A DNA stretch of 25,914 nucleotides from Bacteroidales bacterium (GCA_017527945.1 JAFXPL010000138.1:1-25914), one strand, 5' to 3'. Positions 1 through 7,851 are shown, counted from the stretch's first letter. Notes: a model not told the origin generated them from the letters alone. Translations and numbers: made by a program.

Positions 1-1533
1 ATATTGGGAGGTGGTTTCGCCATTTTTTCTGTCATTATGACGATTTTTAGTGCATTTAAGTTGCCGGTGCTGAAGTTTGTCGTGCTATTCGGTACCTTTG
101 CTTTGGCTATGGCTTTTGCCGGTAACGATTTGGTGAATTTCGTAGGCGTGCCACTAACGGGGCTTGAAGCCTATAACGACTATATGACCAATGGTTCCGG
201 TGACGCATCCTTGTATATGATGATGTCGCTGATGGACACGTCACATACGCCCACTATCTACCTGCTCATTGCAGGTGTAGTCATGGTACTTTCATTAGTG
301 TTCTCAAAGAAGGCGCAGAATGTGGTGAAGACATCTGTTGACCTCTCGCGGCAAGATGAGGGCGACGAAATGTTCGGTTCGAGCGGTGTGGCACGTGCTT
401 TGGTACGGAATACACAAAAGACCGCGACCGTTATCGGAGGATTGATACCCGATCGTGCAAAGAAATGGATAGACTCTCGTTTTAATTCCGAGGCTGCCGT
501 ATTGCCCGAGGGGGCGGCATTCGACCAAATTCGTGCATCCGTCAATCTCGTTCTCGCCGGACTTCTCGTCGCTTTTGGCACGAGTATGAAGCTCCCGCTC
601 TCCACCACCTACGTCACCTTTATGGTAGCTATGGGAACCTCGCTTGCCGACCGTGCCTGGAACCGCGAAAGCGCCGTGTTCCGCATTACGGGGGTGTTGA
701 GTGTCATTGGCGGTTGGTTTATCACTGCGGGTGCGGCGTTCATTGTCAGCTTCCTTATCACCAACGGATTGTTTTTCGGCTCATTCGTGGCTATGGTTAT
801 CGCTATTATTGTCGCCATCACCATACTTATTCACAGCAATTTACGCGACACCAAAAACAACAAGAACAGCGAAGCCGACAAGTTGTTCTCGAAAATTCTG
901 TATAGTGATGACAAAACCGAATGTTGGTTGTTACTCTGTAACCATGTCAAACTTACCACAATGGACAATCTACGGTTCGTGACCTTAAACTATGAAGCCA
1001 TGACGACGGCTTTCTTCCACGAAGATTACCGGACGCTTAAGCATACGGTTGCCCAGTTTGACGGTCAACGGAAGGATATCAAGCGTCAGCGTCGGAAGCA
1101 GATTATCGCATTGCGCCGTATAGACCCGGTATTAAGTGTGGAGAAAGGCACGTGGTACTTCCTCACCATCAACTCTCTATCCCAAATGGTTTACTGTCTG
1201 AAACGTATGGGCGAACCCTGCTTGGAATATGTCGCCAATAATTTCCGTCCTATTCCTGGCAAATACGTAAACGAGTTTCTCACGCTTCGTGATGAGATCG
1301 TTCGTATTTTCAGACGGGCAATCTCCGATGAAACCACCCACCATATTCGCGATGATGCCGCCAGAATCCAAAACGCTCTTTCCGATTATCGGAAACGGAT
1401 TATCAGGGACATCCAAACAAAGCAGCTCAACATTGAAAGTATGACGGTCTTCCTCAACCTTGTTCAGGAGTCGCAGGAGCTTCTCAGCGCCCTTCGCCAT
1501 ACGATGAGGGGCAAAAACAAGTTTGAGGAATAG
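1..1533 (+). CDS. PiT-family inorganic phosphate transporter, 5'-truncated by window edge
   Basis: This is the C-terminal ~510 residues of a PHO4/PiT phosphate permease, an inner-membrane cation-coupled phosphate importer. The frame is open to base 1 (the first codons read ATA TTG), so the true start lies outside the window. The family signature GNDLVNFVG is at visible residues 40-48 and a second signature, LSTTYVTF, near 200. Hydrophobic helices run to about residue 278. The last ~220 residues are soluble, helical and charged, resembling the PhoU-like (DUF47-type) tail of Bacteroidetes PiT proteins. Known family: transport with H+ or Na+ symport. Inferred: the tail couples transport to phosphate status. 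A second, unrelated phosphate transporter lies at 18830-20521. The stop TAG is at 1531-1533. Confidence 0.9.
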   Translation: MLGGGFAIFSVIMTIFSAFKLPVLKFVVLFGTFALAMAFAGNDLVNFVGVPLTGLEAYNDYMTNGSGDASLYMMMSLMDTSHTPTIYLLIAGVVMVLSLVFSKKAQNVVKTSVDLSRQDEGDEMFGSSGVARALVRNTQKTATVIGGLIPDRAKKWIDSRFNSEAAVLPEGAAFDQIRASVNLVLAGLLVAFGTSMKLPLSTTYVTFMVAMGTSLADRAWNRESAVFRITGVLSVIGGWFITAGAAFIVSFLITNGLFFGSFVAMVIAIIVAITILIHSNLRDTKNNKNSEADKLFSKILYSDDKTECWLLLCNHVKLTTMDNLRFVTLNYEAMTTAFFHEDYRTLKHTVAQFDGQRKDIKRQRRKQIIALRRIDPVLSVEKGTWYFLTINSLSQMVYCLKRMGEPCLEYVANNFRPIPGKYVNEFLTLRDEIVRIFRRAISDETTHHIRDDAARIQNALSDYRKRIIRDIQTKQLNIESMTVFLNLVQESQELLSALRHTMRGKNKFEE

Positions 1534-1536
1534 GAG

Positions 1537-1613
1537 AAAAAAAACAAAAGCCCAACTTGCATAGTTCTTACTAATTCACCCTATGGTCCGGCTACCGGCA
1601 CGCTCGCCGAAAA
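1537..1613 (-). ncRNA. Candidate small structured RNA (unknown class)
   Basis: No reading frame fits here, yet the minus strand carries a complete small transcription unit. A Bacteroidetes -7 box lies at 1628-1620, about 7 nt before the proposed 5' end. Next comes a CGGC/GCCG hairpin (1609-1606 with 1599-1596). Then a nested structure follows: outer stem AGCC/GGCT (1593-1590 with 1552-1549) and inner stem CATAG/CTATG (1585-1581 with 1564-1560). It ends in a T-rich run (1549-1537, TTTTGTTTTTTTT) that fits an intrinsic terminator. The unit converges on the PiT gene end. I do not recognise an Rfam family; the SRP, tRNA and common riboswitch motifs I know are absent. It might instead be an antisense or 3'-end regulator of PiT. 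Confidence 0.4.
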
Positions 1614-1619
1614 AAGGGT

Positions 1620-1628
1620 GCAAAAGTA
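1620..1628 (-). promoter_or_regulatory. -7 promoter box (TACTTTTGC) of candidate small RNA
   Basis: TACTTTTGC on the minus strand matches TAnnTTTG. No clear TTTG -33 box is seen at 19-21 bp. No protein gene follows downstream on this strand within the window, so the box points to the non-coding unit at 1613-1537. Confidence 0.45.
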
Positions 1629-1726
1629 CGGAAAACAGTGGAAACCGTGTCCTCGCTTGAACAAAAAAAATCCGCAAACCAAGACTTTACTTGAATTACG
1701 GATTCTTTATAACACTAAAACGATTC

Positions 1727-2338
1727 TTATTTCAGTCCTTTCAGCCACCGATCCACCTTCGCCTTGCCGCTGCGCACTTCGTGACCGTAGATGCTGAACT
1801 CGCCCGTGACCTTGGCCTTCGGGAAGGCTTTCCGCACGTCGCTGGCGCAGGAAGCCAGGCCGCTGCCTTCGTGGGTGGTGAAGGGGATGACAGTCTTGCC
1901 GTCGAGGTTGATGTCCTTGAACAGCGTGAACATCACCTGCGGGTAGGTGCCCCACCACACGGGACCTCCGATGAAGACGGTGTCGTACTGGCTGAGGTCA
2001 GGAGCTGTGCCCTCGTAAGGCGGCAGTTCGCCTTTGCGGGCCTCTTCCTTGGCCAGCTCGATGAGCGGCGTGTAGGCCATGCCGTCGTATTTGTGGGTGA
2101 CAATCTCAAACTGGTCGGCGCCCGTGATTTCACTGATGTAGTCGGCCACGATCTTGGTGTTGCCCGTGTCGATGACGCCGACGGAATAGTTGTCCCCCGC
2201 ATGGGAGAAGAAAATGACTATCTTGTTCATTTCTTGATTGTTTGAATGCTTTATTGTGTTAGTGTTCTCTTGTTTGCTTTGTGCATTGCAGCCGAGCAGC
2301 ATCAGCGCTGCTGCGACAAATAATGCGATTCTTTTCAT
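1727..2338 (-). CDS. Flavodoxin-family protein with N-terminal lipoprotein signal
   Basis: This 203-residue protein begins with a lipoprotein signal peptide (hydrophobic core residues 4-16, lipobox LLGC, Cys17). A polar Gln/Asn-rich linker of about 20 residues follows, then a flavodoxin fold starting at Met37 (MNKIVIFFSHAGDN). Further flavodoxin features are the FMN-phosphate region at about 54-62, and GGPVWWGTYP, the usual FMN-ring loop. Family knowledge: Flavodoxin_4 proteins bind FMN and shuttle electrons or reduce quinones, normally in the cytosol. Inferred: this copy is exported and membrane-anchored. Met37 could be an alternative cytosolic start. It lies 97 bp downstream of the aldo/keto reductase on the same strand, probably co-transcribed. 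A matching leader is found on the flavin reductase at 14321-15022. Confidence 0.85.
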   Translation of the reverse strand: MKRIALFVAAALMLLGCNAQSKQENTNTIKHSNNQEMNKIVIFFSHAGDNYSVGVIDTGNTKIVADYISEITGADQFEIVTHKYDGMAYTPLIELAKEEARKGELPPYEGTAPDLSQYDTVFIGGPVWWGTYPQVMFTLFKDINLDGKTVIPFTTHEGSGLASCASDVRKAFPKAKVTGEFSIYGHEVRSGKAKVDRWLKGLK

Positions 2339-2435
2339 TGTAAATAGTATGGGTTATTGTTTTTATCCGTAATTTTTACTTCGTCGAACATACTCACGCT
2401 CGGCAGAAATCATCCAAGTATTATTCAGCCCTCGC

Positions 2436-3281
2436 TTAACCGTATGTTTCAATCAAATACTTCACAAACTGCGGGTCGCCGAAGTTGACAGTGCCGGTGT
2501 CGTGTTGGTTCATCGTAGCAATTTGAGCCATATCGTCATCGGTGAGGGCAAAGTCGAAGAGGTTGAAATTCTGTGCCATGCGTTCCTTGTGGGTGGACTT
2601 GGGAATGGCCACAACACCACGCTGGATCAGCCACCTGAGAGCCACTTGAGCGGCACTTTTGCCGTACTTGGCACCGATGGCGGCAAGTACTTCACTCTTC
2701 ACGATGCCATCGACCCCTTGTCCACCGAGCGGTCCCCAAGCCATCATCTTGGTGCCGAACTCGTTGAGCGTGGGCTCGATGCCGCGTTGCTGGATCATCG
2801 CATTGCATTGCAGCTGGTTCACCATCGGCTTTACATCCACATAGTGGGCGAAGTCGAAGAAGCGGGCTTGTTGGAAGTTGCTCACGCCGATGGCACGCGC
2901 CTTGCCGTCGCGATAGGCTTTCTCCATTGCCCTCCACGTGCCGAACACGTCGCCGTAGGCCTGATGGATGAGCAGCAGGTCGATGTAGTCTGTCTGCAAC
3001 TTACGCAGGCTTTCGTCGATGCTTTTGGCTGCCTTTTCCTCTCCGTTGTTTGCTATCCACACTTTTGTCACGAGGAAAACCTCCTCGCGTTTCAGGCCAC
3101 TTTTGCGCCAGGCCTTACCCACACCGTCTTCGTTGGCATACGCTTGTGCTGTGTCTATCAGCCGGTAGCCAACGCTCAGTGCATCGCTGACACAACGCTC
3201 GCACTCAGCGGGCGACACTTGAAAAACGCCGTAACCCAGCAAGGGCATTTTAACTCCGTTTGACAATTTAATTTCTTGCAT
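2436..3281 (-). CDS. Aldo/keto reductase
   Basis: This is a 281-residue NAD(P)H-dependent aldo/keto reductase of the short prokaryotic AKR5-like type (2,5-diketo-gluconate reductase/YvgN group), predicted cytosolic and reducing aldehydes or ketones. The complete catalytic tetrad is visible: Asp43, Tyr48 (in DTAQAYANE), Lys73 (VTKVW) and His106 (LLLIHQ). The NADP-binding segment IPKSTHKERMAQN is near residues 227-239. Length is normal for the family. A -7 box sits upstream at 3343-3335. It is followed by the lipoprotein flavodoxin, suggesting a two-gene carbonyl-reduction/redox unit. The substrate cannot be told from sequence. Confidence 0.92.
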   Translation of the reverse strand: MQEIKLSNGVKMPLLGYGVFQVSPAECERCVSDALSVGYRLIDTAQAYANEDGVGKAWRKSGLKREEVFLVTKVWIANNGEEKAAKSIDESLRKLQTDYIDLLLIHQAYGDVFGTWRAMEKAYRDGKARAIGVSNFQQARFFDFAHYVDVKPMVNQLQCNAMIQQRGIEPTLNEFGTKMMAWGPLGGQGVDGIVKSEVLAAIGAKYGKSAAQVALRWLIQRGVVAIPKSTHKERMAQNFNLFDFALTDDDMAQIATMNQHDTGTVNFGDPQFVKYLIETYG

Positions 3282-3334
3282 AATTATCTGTTTTATCGTT
3301 TATTGCTCAATTCTTATTCAGAATGTTTGATGCT

Positions 3335-3343
3335 GCAAAATTA
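3335..3343 (-). promoter_or_regulatory. -7 promoter box of aldo/keto reductase
   Basis: TAATTTTGC on the minus strand matches TAnnTTTG, 54 bp before the AKR start. No convincing -33 element is seen. Confidence 0.6.
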
Positions 3344-3420
3344 CGACCATTCTCCCATACGGCACTTTTACATTTTACGCCAATTCTTTCACAATTTACC
3401 ACTTTTTCAAAAAGTAGCTA

Positions 3421-3445
3421 GGCCCGCGATGGAATGTCGCGGGCC
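3421..3445 (-). terminator. Strong hairpin terminator after NERD gene
   Basis: A perfect 9-bp GC-rich stem (GGCCCGCGA with TCGCGGGCC, 7-nt loop) sits between the NERD gene end and the AKR promoter. On the minus strand it is followed by TAGCTACTTTTTG. The adjacent 15-base palindrome ACTTTTTCAAAAAGT (3401-3415) may contribute. It should end transcription of the lipoprotein-NERD operon. The rest of 3446-3565 holds nothing I recognise except a 14-bp palindrome TTTCAAATTTGAAA at 3472-3485. Confidence 0.6.
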
Positions 3446-3565
3446 GCTCACATTATATTCATTCTTCCGTGTTTCAAATTTGAAAGGCCCCGAAAACATT
3501 CTTTTAAGCCATTTTTATTTTCATTTGGCCCTTGCGAGAGTCTTTTCGAGTGTTATTTTTTTAGT

Positions 3566-4309
3566 TCATGTTTGCGCAGTATATTTGCAATTCGGATAGT
3601 TTGAGCAACCGATGAAATGTCCGTATCGTCCTTTGCGCATCACCAGTTGTCCGTGGCAACGCGGACATATGCCATTTGCCTCCAATTGCTCTTTTTCCGC
3701 TACTTGTTGCCGCACTTTGCGGACGTGTTCACGCTTACTATTCTTGTCGGTGACGAGTGCTGCCGATAGTTTTTCTACCATTTGCATTACTTGCTCGTCG
3801 GTGAATTGAATGTTTTTGTTTTGGTCAATAATTTGACGGAGTTGACTCAAATAAACCACATAACAATCTGTCGAGCAATGCACCGTCGCGCTACCAGCGA
3901 AAACAATTAACGGAATTGTTTTGTCTCTAGTGATGCGAAAAAGGTTGCAAATTGCACCAACGTGCGAGGAGTTTTGTCTTGTTGGGTTGTAAAGTTGGTA
4001 TTTGTGTCCGTAGATATTCTGCGTCCAATGTTCAGCATTTGCCGAACCGTACACCCAACCCTTGTAGTTCTTCGTCTCAATCACGAAAACGCCATACCGC
4101 GAAATAACAATGTGGTCAATCTGCACAGATCTATTGTTGCTGCGGATGTACACGTCGTTGAAAACGTGGTACTCCTCCGGCAACCGCGCCAGTCGTCGTG
4201 CAACCCTGTCTTCAGCGTATGCACCTTTCCCCATAATGGCCATGCGGAACGCACGGACGACGAGGAAGAACATCGCACCAAAAAGCAGGATTGAGACAAC
4301 GGTTATCAT
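3566..4309 (-). CDS. NERD nuclease-related domain protein with C-terminal topoisomerase-type zinc finger
   Basis: 247 residues. One membrane segment at about 4-18 anchors the protein. A NERD domain follows at ~28-150, with the nuclease-like residues Glu33, Asp65 (QIDHIVIS) and Glu78/Lys80 (VIETKNYKG), the D...ExK pattern of the endonuclease-like fold. The C-terminus is a four-cysteine topoisomerase-type zinc ribbon (Cys215, Cys218, Cys235, Cys241; CPRC and CSNYPNC). Family knowledge: NERD proteins are predicted nucleic-acid processing enzymes, few characterised. Inferred: a membrane-tethered DNA-binding nuclease, perhaps acting on incoming DNA. The start lies 6 bp after the upstream lipoprotein stop, so the two are an operon. 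The strong hairpin at 3421-3445 ends it. Confidence 0.85.
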   Translation of the reverse strand: MITVVSILLFGAMFFLVVRAFRMAIMGKGAYAEDRVARRLARLPEEYHVFNDVYIRSNNRSVQIDHIVISRYGVFVIETKNYKGWVYGSANAEHWTQNIYGHKYQLYNPTRQNSSHVGAICNLFRITRDKTIPLIVFAGSATVHCSTDCYVVYLSQLRQIIDQNKNIQFTDEQVMQMVEKLSAALVTDKNSKREHVRKVRQQVAEKEQLEANGICPRCHGQLVMRKGRYGHFIGCSNYPNCKYTAQT

Positions 4310-4315
4310 CTTCGA

Positions 4316-4930
4316 TTATTCTTCAGTGGACGCTTTCATCATTTCGTACATCATCTGTACTTTTTTATAGTCTCTATCATCGGTATCGTAACCTGCCAAA
4401 ATTTGGGTCATATCGGGGTCAAGGATGAACACGGTCTCGCCAATCAATGTCAGTCCTGCGTTGTTCTGCGCACGATAACTATGCGTGACTTTCCAGCCGA
4501 TAAAACTTCTACCTTGTTGGGCAATGCCTTTTAGCTCTTCACCAAGTTTCTCACCTTTCTTTTGCAGGGTTTCCATCTTTGTTTCATATTTTTCATATTC
4601 CTCTTTTGCTTCGTTGTACTCATTTCTTGAAAATGCATCGTAGGAATCGCACCAAATTGCCATTGAGGATTTTGCGTGTTTCATTTCGCGGTCGCAATCA
4701 TCCATTTCAACACCAAGTTCATAGAGTTTGAGTGTTTTCTCAAAAAAGTTAGGATCGTCCATTGGTGCGAAGGCACTATCCACGATGGTTCCAATTGGAT
4801 CGTAGGAATTGGGGTGATAAAGAGATTCCTTGACGGCCTTTTCAACAATAGAGGCAGCTTTCTCCTCTGGTGATACGGTGCAGCCCACGAATACAAGGGC
4901 AGCATAACCAAGTAATACAAATTTTTTCAT
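4316..4930 (-). CDS. Hypothetical lipoprotein with coiled-coil segment
   Basis: This 204-residue protein has a lipoprotein signal (MKKFVLLGYAALVFVGC, Cys17), predicted to be membrane-attached. The mature part begins with a helical stretch ending in 'YHPNSYDPI', resembling Bacteroidetes lipoproteins of unknown function. A Glu/Lys-rich segment at ~105-137 probably forms a coiled coil. A C-terminal beta-rich piece (SFIGWKVTHSYRAQNNAGLTLIGETVFILD, split by me into strands at ~143-172) follows. I do not know its function. It is the first gene of a tight pair with the NERD protein (6-bp gap), suggesting envelope location for both. Confidence 0.75.
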   Translation of the reverse strand: MKKFVLLGYAALVFVGCTVSPEEKAASIVEKAVKESLYHPNSYDPIGTIVDSAFAPMDDPNFFEKTLKLYELGVEMDDCDREMKHAKSSMAIWCDSYDAFSRNEYNEAKEEYEKYETKMETLQKKGEKLGEELKGIAQQGRSFIGWKVTHSYRAQNNAGLTLIGETVFILDPDMTQILAGYDTDDRDYKKVQMMYEMMKASTEE

Positions 4931-4980
4931 ATTGTTATCAATTAAAATAATATTTTTAGATTACAAAACCATACCGCCCC

Positions 4981-4996
4981 GCCGCAAGGTTGCGGC
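4981..4996. other. Short perfect hairpin in intergenic region
   Basis: GCCGCAA-GG-TTGCGGC forms a 7-bp stem between the DUF2442 gene end (5114) and the lipoprotein start (4930). There is no adjacent T-run on either strand, so a factor-independent terminator is not certain. Nothing else is recognised in 4931-5113. Confidence 0.4.
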
Positions 4997-5113
4997 AGAG
5001 AGAGGCAAATGAATTAAAAACAAAGAGGAAAGCCTCCCGACGATTACCTGTGCAATTCGTGGGGGGGTGACTATCAGCGAGTTATGGACGTTGCGATTCA
5101 TGGGACATTGTGG

Positions 5114-5353
5114 TCATACATGTAGCACGTCTTTGACGGAATAGATGCGGCTGTCGTGTTCGAAGGTGAAGTACTGGTCGTCTAGTATCATCCACTCATC
5201 GCGCTGCTTGCTGGTAAGACGCTTGATGTCGGGGAACATCCCCACGGGTACCATCACCACGCGGCCATCGGTGAGATAGACGGCCATCATGCCGCGCTTT
5301 TGCCCAAAGTCGAGTTTCTTGATTCCAAGGTTGGTGTCTTTATATTTGCACAT
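5114..5353 (-). CDS. DUF2442-domain protein
   Basis: This 79-residue protein has the DUF2442 pattern: a short beta-rich fold with 'VYLTDGRVVMVPVGMFPDIKRL' (about residues 25-46, key residues DGR and P-F-P), a segment rich in aromatic and acidic residues, and a C-terminal SVKDVL. DUF2442 proteins are often encoded directly after DUF4160 proteins, as here (6-bp gap), and the pair has been suspected to be toxin-antitoxin-like. That role is unproven. It is the second gene of the pair, likely co-transcribed from the promoter at 5716-5682. Confidence 0.75.
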   Translation of the reverse strand: MCKYKDTNLGIKKLDFGQKRGMMAVYLTDGRVVMVPVGMFPDIKRLTSKQRDEWMILDDQYFTFEHDSRIYSVKDVLHV

Positions 5354-5359
5354 ATCAGT

Positions 5360-5662
5360 TTATTTTATTCGTTTGACTTGTATTTTCTTGCCGTCGAAAA
5401 CCTGGTCGATAAGGCGGTTGATTTCATCCCAATGCTCGTCGATGATCTTGACAATCATCTGCTCCTCCGAGGCGGGGAGCTCGGACCATGCCACCTCAAT
5501 CTTTTTTGCTCCATACTCTTCAATCCATATCTTGGCCACCGTGTTGCCTCGGTGCGACTGCTTGCTGCCGCGCTTCACAACATGCACATGCCTTCGATTT
5601 TCGTCTCTGTCAGCAGGAAAGACGGAAAGGATGAATCGGAGTATGAGTAGCAGTTTGCCCAT
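5360..5662 (-). CDS. DUF4160-domain protein
   Basis: 100 residues. The DUF4160 signature is visible: an aromatic/acidic segment, the histidine pair in RRHVHV (His25, His27), then AKIWIEE (about 42-48) and a C-terminal helix 'EEQMIVKIIDEHWDEINR'. The family normally has 'PHVHV...AKFWL'; this copy keeps the key residues. The N-terminus (MGKLLLILRFILSVFPADRD) is hydrophobic but reads as the first strand/helix of the domain. Context: strong promoter immediately upstream with a very short leader, DUF2442 directly downstream. Function unknown; a small stress or toxin-antitoxin-like module is one possibility. Confidence 0.75.
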   Translation of the reverse strand: MGKLLLILRFILSVFPADRDENRRHVHVVKRGSKQSHRGNTVAKIWIEEYGAKKIEVAWSELPASEEQMIVKIIDEHWDEINRLIDQVFDGKKIQVKRIK

Positions 5663-5681
5663 TGGCTTTAAATTTCGATTT

Positions 5682-5716
5682 GCAAAGATACGACAATTAT
5701 TTGGATTGAACCAAAA
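5682..5716 (-). promoter_or_regulatory. Promoter of DUF4160-DUF2442 pair
   Basis: On the minus strand, -33 box TTTTGG (5716-5711), 20-bp spacer and perfect -7 box TATCTTTGC (5690-5682). One of the clearest Bacteroidetes promoters in the window. The start codon lies only ~20 bp downstream, giving a very short leader. Confidence 0.7.
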
Positions 5717-5787
5717 CTGATTTGCTTATCTAACGTCAACTCCTCGAAAATATTGTGCCAGTCGAAAACTAATCATGCAACATAAAG

Positions 5788-5828
5788 AGCCATCCGCCAT
5801 GGAGGTGTGGTCCCCAAGGTGGATGGCT
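5788..5828 (-). terminator. Terminator of alcohol dehydrogenase gene
   Basis: An 11-bp stem with one G.U pair (GGTGGATGGCT 5818-5828 with AGCCATCCGCC 5788-5798, 19-nt loop) begins 30 bp after the ADH stop and is followed on the minus strand by TCTTTATG. The rest of 5663-5857 is promoter and spacer. Confidence 0.6.
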
Positions 5829-5857
5829 TGGCTGCTACTTGTTATCCGTATAGTTCG

Positions 5858-7021
5858 TTATAGTGATGCCACAAGAATTTCTTTGATATCCTGCTCCGTC
5901 AGCGGCGCGTAAGCATTCTCCAGTCCTTCATTCACAGCAATGTGATGAGCCATTTCGTCAAGGCGGCTATCATCAATGCCCACCTCGCGCAAGTGCATCG
6001 GGATGTTGATGCTCTCGAAGAAGGCGTAGGTGGCATCGATGGCTTTTTCTGCAATTTCCTGTTTCGGCAACGAAGCGTCGATGCCGAAGACGTTGATACC
6101 ATATTTCACGAAACGGTCAAGAGTGTGCTCACTGAGAATATGGCGCATCCAGCGAGGTGTGATGATAGCCAAGCCCTCGCCGTGGGTGATGTCGTAGTAG
6201 GCACTCAGGGCGTGTTCAATACCGTGACAGGGCCATCCCGATCGACTGTTGCCAAGGGCATAGATACCGTTGCAGCCGAGGGTGCAGGCAAACATCATTT
6301 CGGCGCGGGCACGATAGTCTTCAGGGTTCTCCAGACAAGCTTTGGCGTTCACCATCAGACTTTTCAAACCAGCCTCGCAGAAACCATCGTTCAGTAGCGT
6401 CGAGTCCTCGCAGAAGTATTGTTCTGTGATGTGGTTCATGGCATCGGCACAGCCAGCCGCCGTCTGTTTCTTCGACACGGTGAACGTGTAACGGGGATCA
6501 AGGAACGAGCATACAGGGTAGAGGAGCGGGTCCAGATAACCGACCTTGTCATTGGTCTCTGTGCGCGAGATGACGCCGCCACAATCGTATTCCGAGCCTG
6601 TGGCTGCCAGCGTCAGGATATCTACGATAGGCAGTGCTGCTTTGGCCTTCACCTTATAGGAAATCAGGTCCCAGGGGTCGCCGTCATACTTGGCACCTGC
6701 TGCGATGGCTTTCGAGCAGTCGAGCACGGAACCGCCACCTACAGCCAGGATAACGTCGATGTTGTTCTCCTTACAGAGACGTACACCATCGAGCACACTG
6801 GGGTTGTATTTCGGGTTGGGTTGAATGCCCGAGAGCTCTGTTATCTCGAAGTCTTTCAACAATTCCTTCACACGGTCGTAGAGACCGATTTTCTTGATGC
6901 TGCCGCCACCGTAGGTCAGCAACACACGTTTGCCGATAGCCGCCATTACCTCGGGCAGCTTTTCTACAACATTCTCGCCAAACACCAGGCGAGTAGGGGT
7001 CATGTAATCAAAATTTTGCAT
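5858..7021 (-). CDS. Iron-containing alcohol dehydrogenase, YqhD/BdhA type
   Basis: This 387-residue group III metal-dependent alcohol dehydrogenase is full length for the family. It has a Rossmann-like N-terminal domain with the cofactor loop GGGS at 95-98 (AVGGGSVLDCSKAI) and an upstream TYGGGS at 36-41. The metal-site residues Asp193, His197, His266 and His280 match the iron/zinc ligands of E. coli YqhD almost residue for residue. Family knowledge: NADPH-dependent reduction of aldehydes or butanol/propanediol-type oxidoreduction, in the cytosol. YqhD-like enzymes are often induced by aldehydes from lipid peroxidation, which fits the surrounding redox genes. Located 111 bp after the acetyltransferase on the same strand. 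Exact substrate not deducible. Confidence 0.95.
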   Translation of the reverse strand: MQNFDYMTPTRLVFGENVVEKLPEVMAAIGKRVLLTYGGGSIKKIGLYDRVKELLKDFEITELSGIQPNPKYNPSVLDGVRLCKENNIDVILAVGGGSVLDCSKAIAAGAKYDGDPWDLISYKVKAKAALPIVDILTLAATGSEYDCGGVISRTETNDKVGYLDPLLYPVCSFLDPRYTFTVSKKQTAAGCADAMNHITEQYFCEDSTLLNDGFCEAGLKSLMVNAKACLENPEDYRARAEMMFACTLGCNGIYALGNSRSGWPCHGIEHALSAYYDITHGEGLAIITPRWMRHILSEHTLDRFVKYGINVFGIDASLPKQEIAEKAIDATYAFFESINIPMHLREVGIDDSRLDEMAHHIAVNEGLENAYAPLTEQDIKEILVASL

Positions 7022-7132
7022 AGTTCTTGTTCTTTATATTTAACTTTTTTCAATAATCATTGCATATTTCCGGCATCCAATAGCGCCATCATTTGTTTCT
7101 GTTCGTTTCAGTCCTAATATAATGTTCTCTTC

Positions 7133-7663
7133 CTATTCTATATTCTTAATCAATTTTGCTGGATTTCCTCCCACGATGGTATTCGGGGCCACATCCTTGG
7201 TCACCACGGCACCAGCGGCCACCACGGCGTTGTCGCCAATGGTCACGCCGGGCAAGATGGTGGCGCCTGCCCCGATCCATGCGTTTTTGCCGATGTGGAT
7301 GGGCTTACAGATAAGTAGCATCCGGTCGTGGAGGTCGTGGTTGTTGCTGATGAGCTGTGCGTTGGCGGCAATCATCGCGTGGTCGTCGATGGTGATACCG
7401 CCGCGGGACATCATCAGGCAGTTGTTCATAATCATAACGCCCTTGCCCAATTTCACACGGTCGAAGCAGACACCTGTCAGTCCGGGCATCACGAAGCCGC
7501 CGTCCGCAAACACGTCACAGCCAAAGAGTTCCTTGGCGAGTGCGTTGTACTCGTCGGTGTAGGGCATGGTGTGGTTCAGTTTGAAAAGGGTCTGCGCTTG
7601 GCGCATGCCTTCCGCTAATTCCTCTGGAGTGCTTAATCTCGGGTCAACGATAAATTCTTGCAT
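7133..7663 (-). CDS. Sugar O-acetyltransferase (maltose/galactoside acetyltransferase family)
   Basis: 176 residues. The N-terminal ~50 residues form the helical Mac domain, followed by hexapeptide repeats of a left-handed beta-helix (repeating [LIV]-G-x4 pattern such as [37 protein letters not shown]). His109 in ISNNHDLHD sits at the catalytic-histidine position of LacA/Maa. Family reaction: acetyl transfer from acetyl-CoA to a sugar hydroxyl, in trimers in the cytosol. The post-His segment (HDRML) departs from the usual HPLDPEER, so acceptor specificity may differ. A -7 box is upstream at 7729-7721. It could be co-transcribed with the ADH downstream. Confidence 0.9.
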   Translation of the reverse strand: MQEFIVDPRLSTPEELAEGMRQAQTLFKLNHTMPYTDEYNALAKELFGCDVFADGGFVMPGLTGVCFDRVKLGKGVMIMNNCLMMSRGGITIDDHAMIAANAQLISNNHDLHDRMLLICKPIHIGKNAWIGAGATILPGVTIGDNAVVAAGAVVTKDVAPNTIVGGNPAKLIKNIE

Positions 7664-7720
7664 AACGTATTGGTTTTCTTTGTTTTATATTGTATTTATT
7701 GTCATAACCAATTTGACGAT

Positions 7721-7780
7721 GCAAAAATACGGTGTTTTCTTTTGTAAAATTTTCACAAAAAACACCATTGTTTTCACAAA
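7721..7780 (-). promoter_or_regulatory. Acetyltransferase promoter with upstream direct repeats
   Basis: -7 box TATTTTTGC at 7729-7721 on the minus strand. Just upstream lie two copies of TTTTCACAAA (plus-strand reading, 7750-7759 and 7771-7780), 21 bp apart, i.e. on the same DNA face. They could bind an activator. No -33 TTTG at normal spacing is seen. The remainder of 7781-7851 holds only a 6-bp inverted repeat GCATAG/CTATGC (7794-7814). Confidence 0.45.
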
Positions 7781-7851
7781 TTGCAGAAAAATTGCATAGG
7801 GCAATATTCTATGCGAAAATCCATACTGCCACTTTTCTTAAAGTTAAGCTG

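Noticed and set aside
1534..1640. Known RNA class such as SRP RNA, tRNA or a riboswitch
   Set aside because: None of the conserved cores I know (SRP GGAAG/GCAG tetraloop region, tRNA T-loop) is present, so only an unknown small RNA is proposed.
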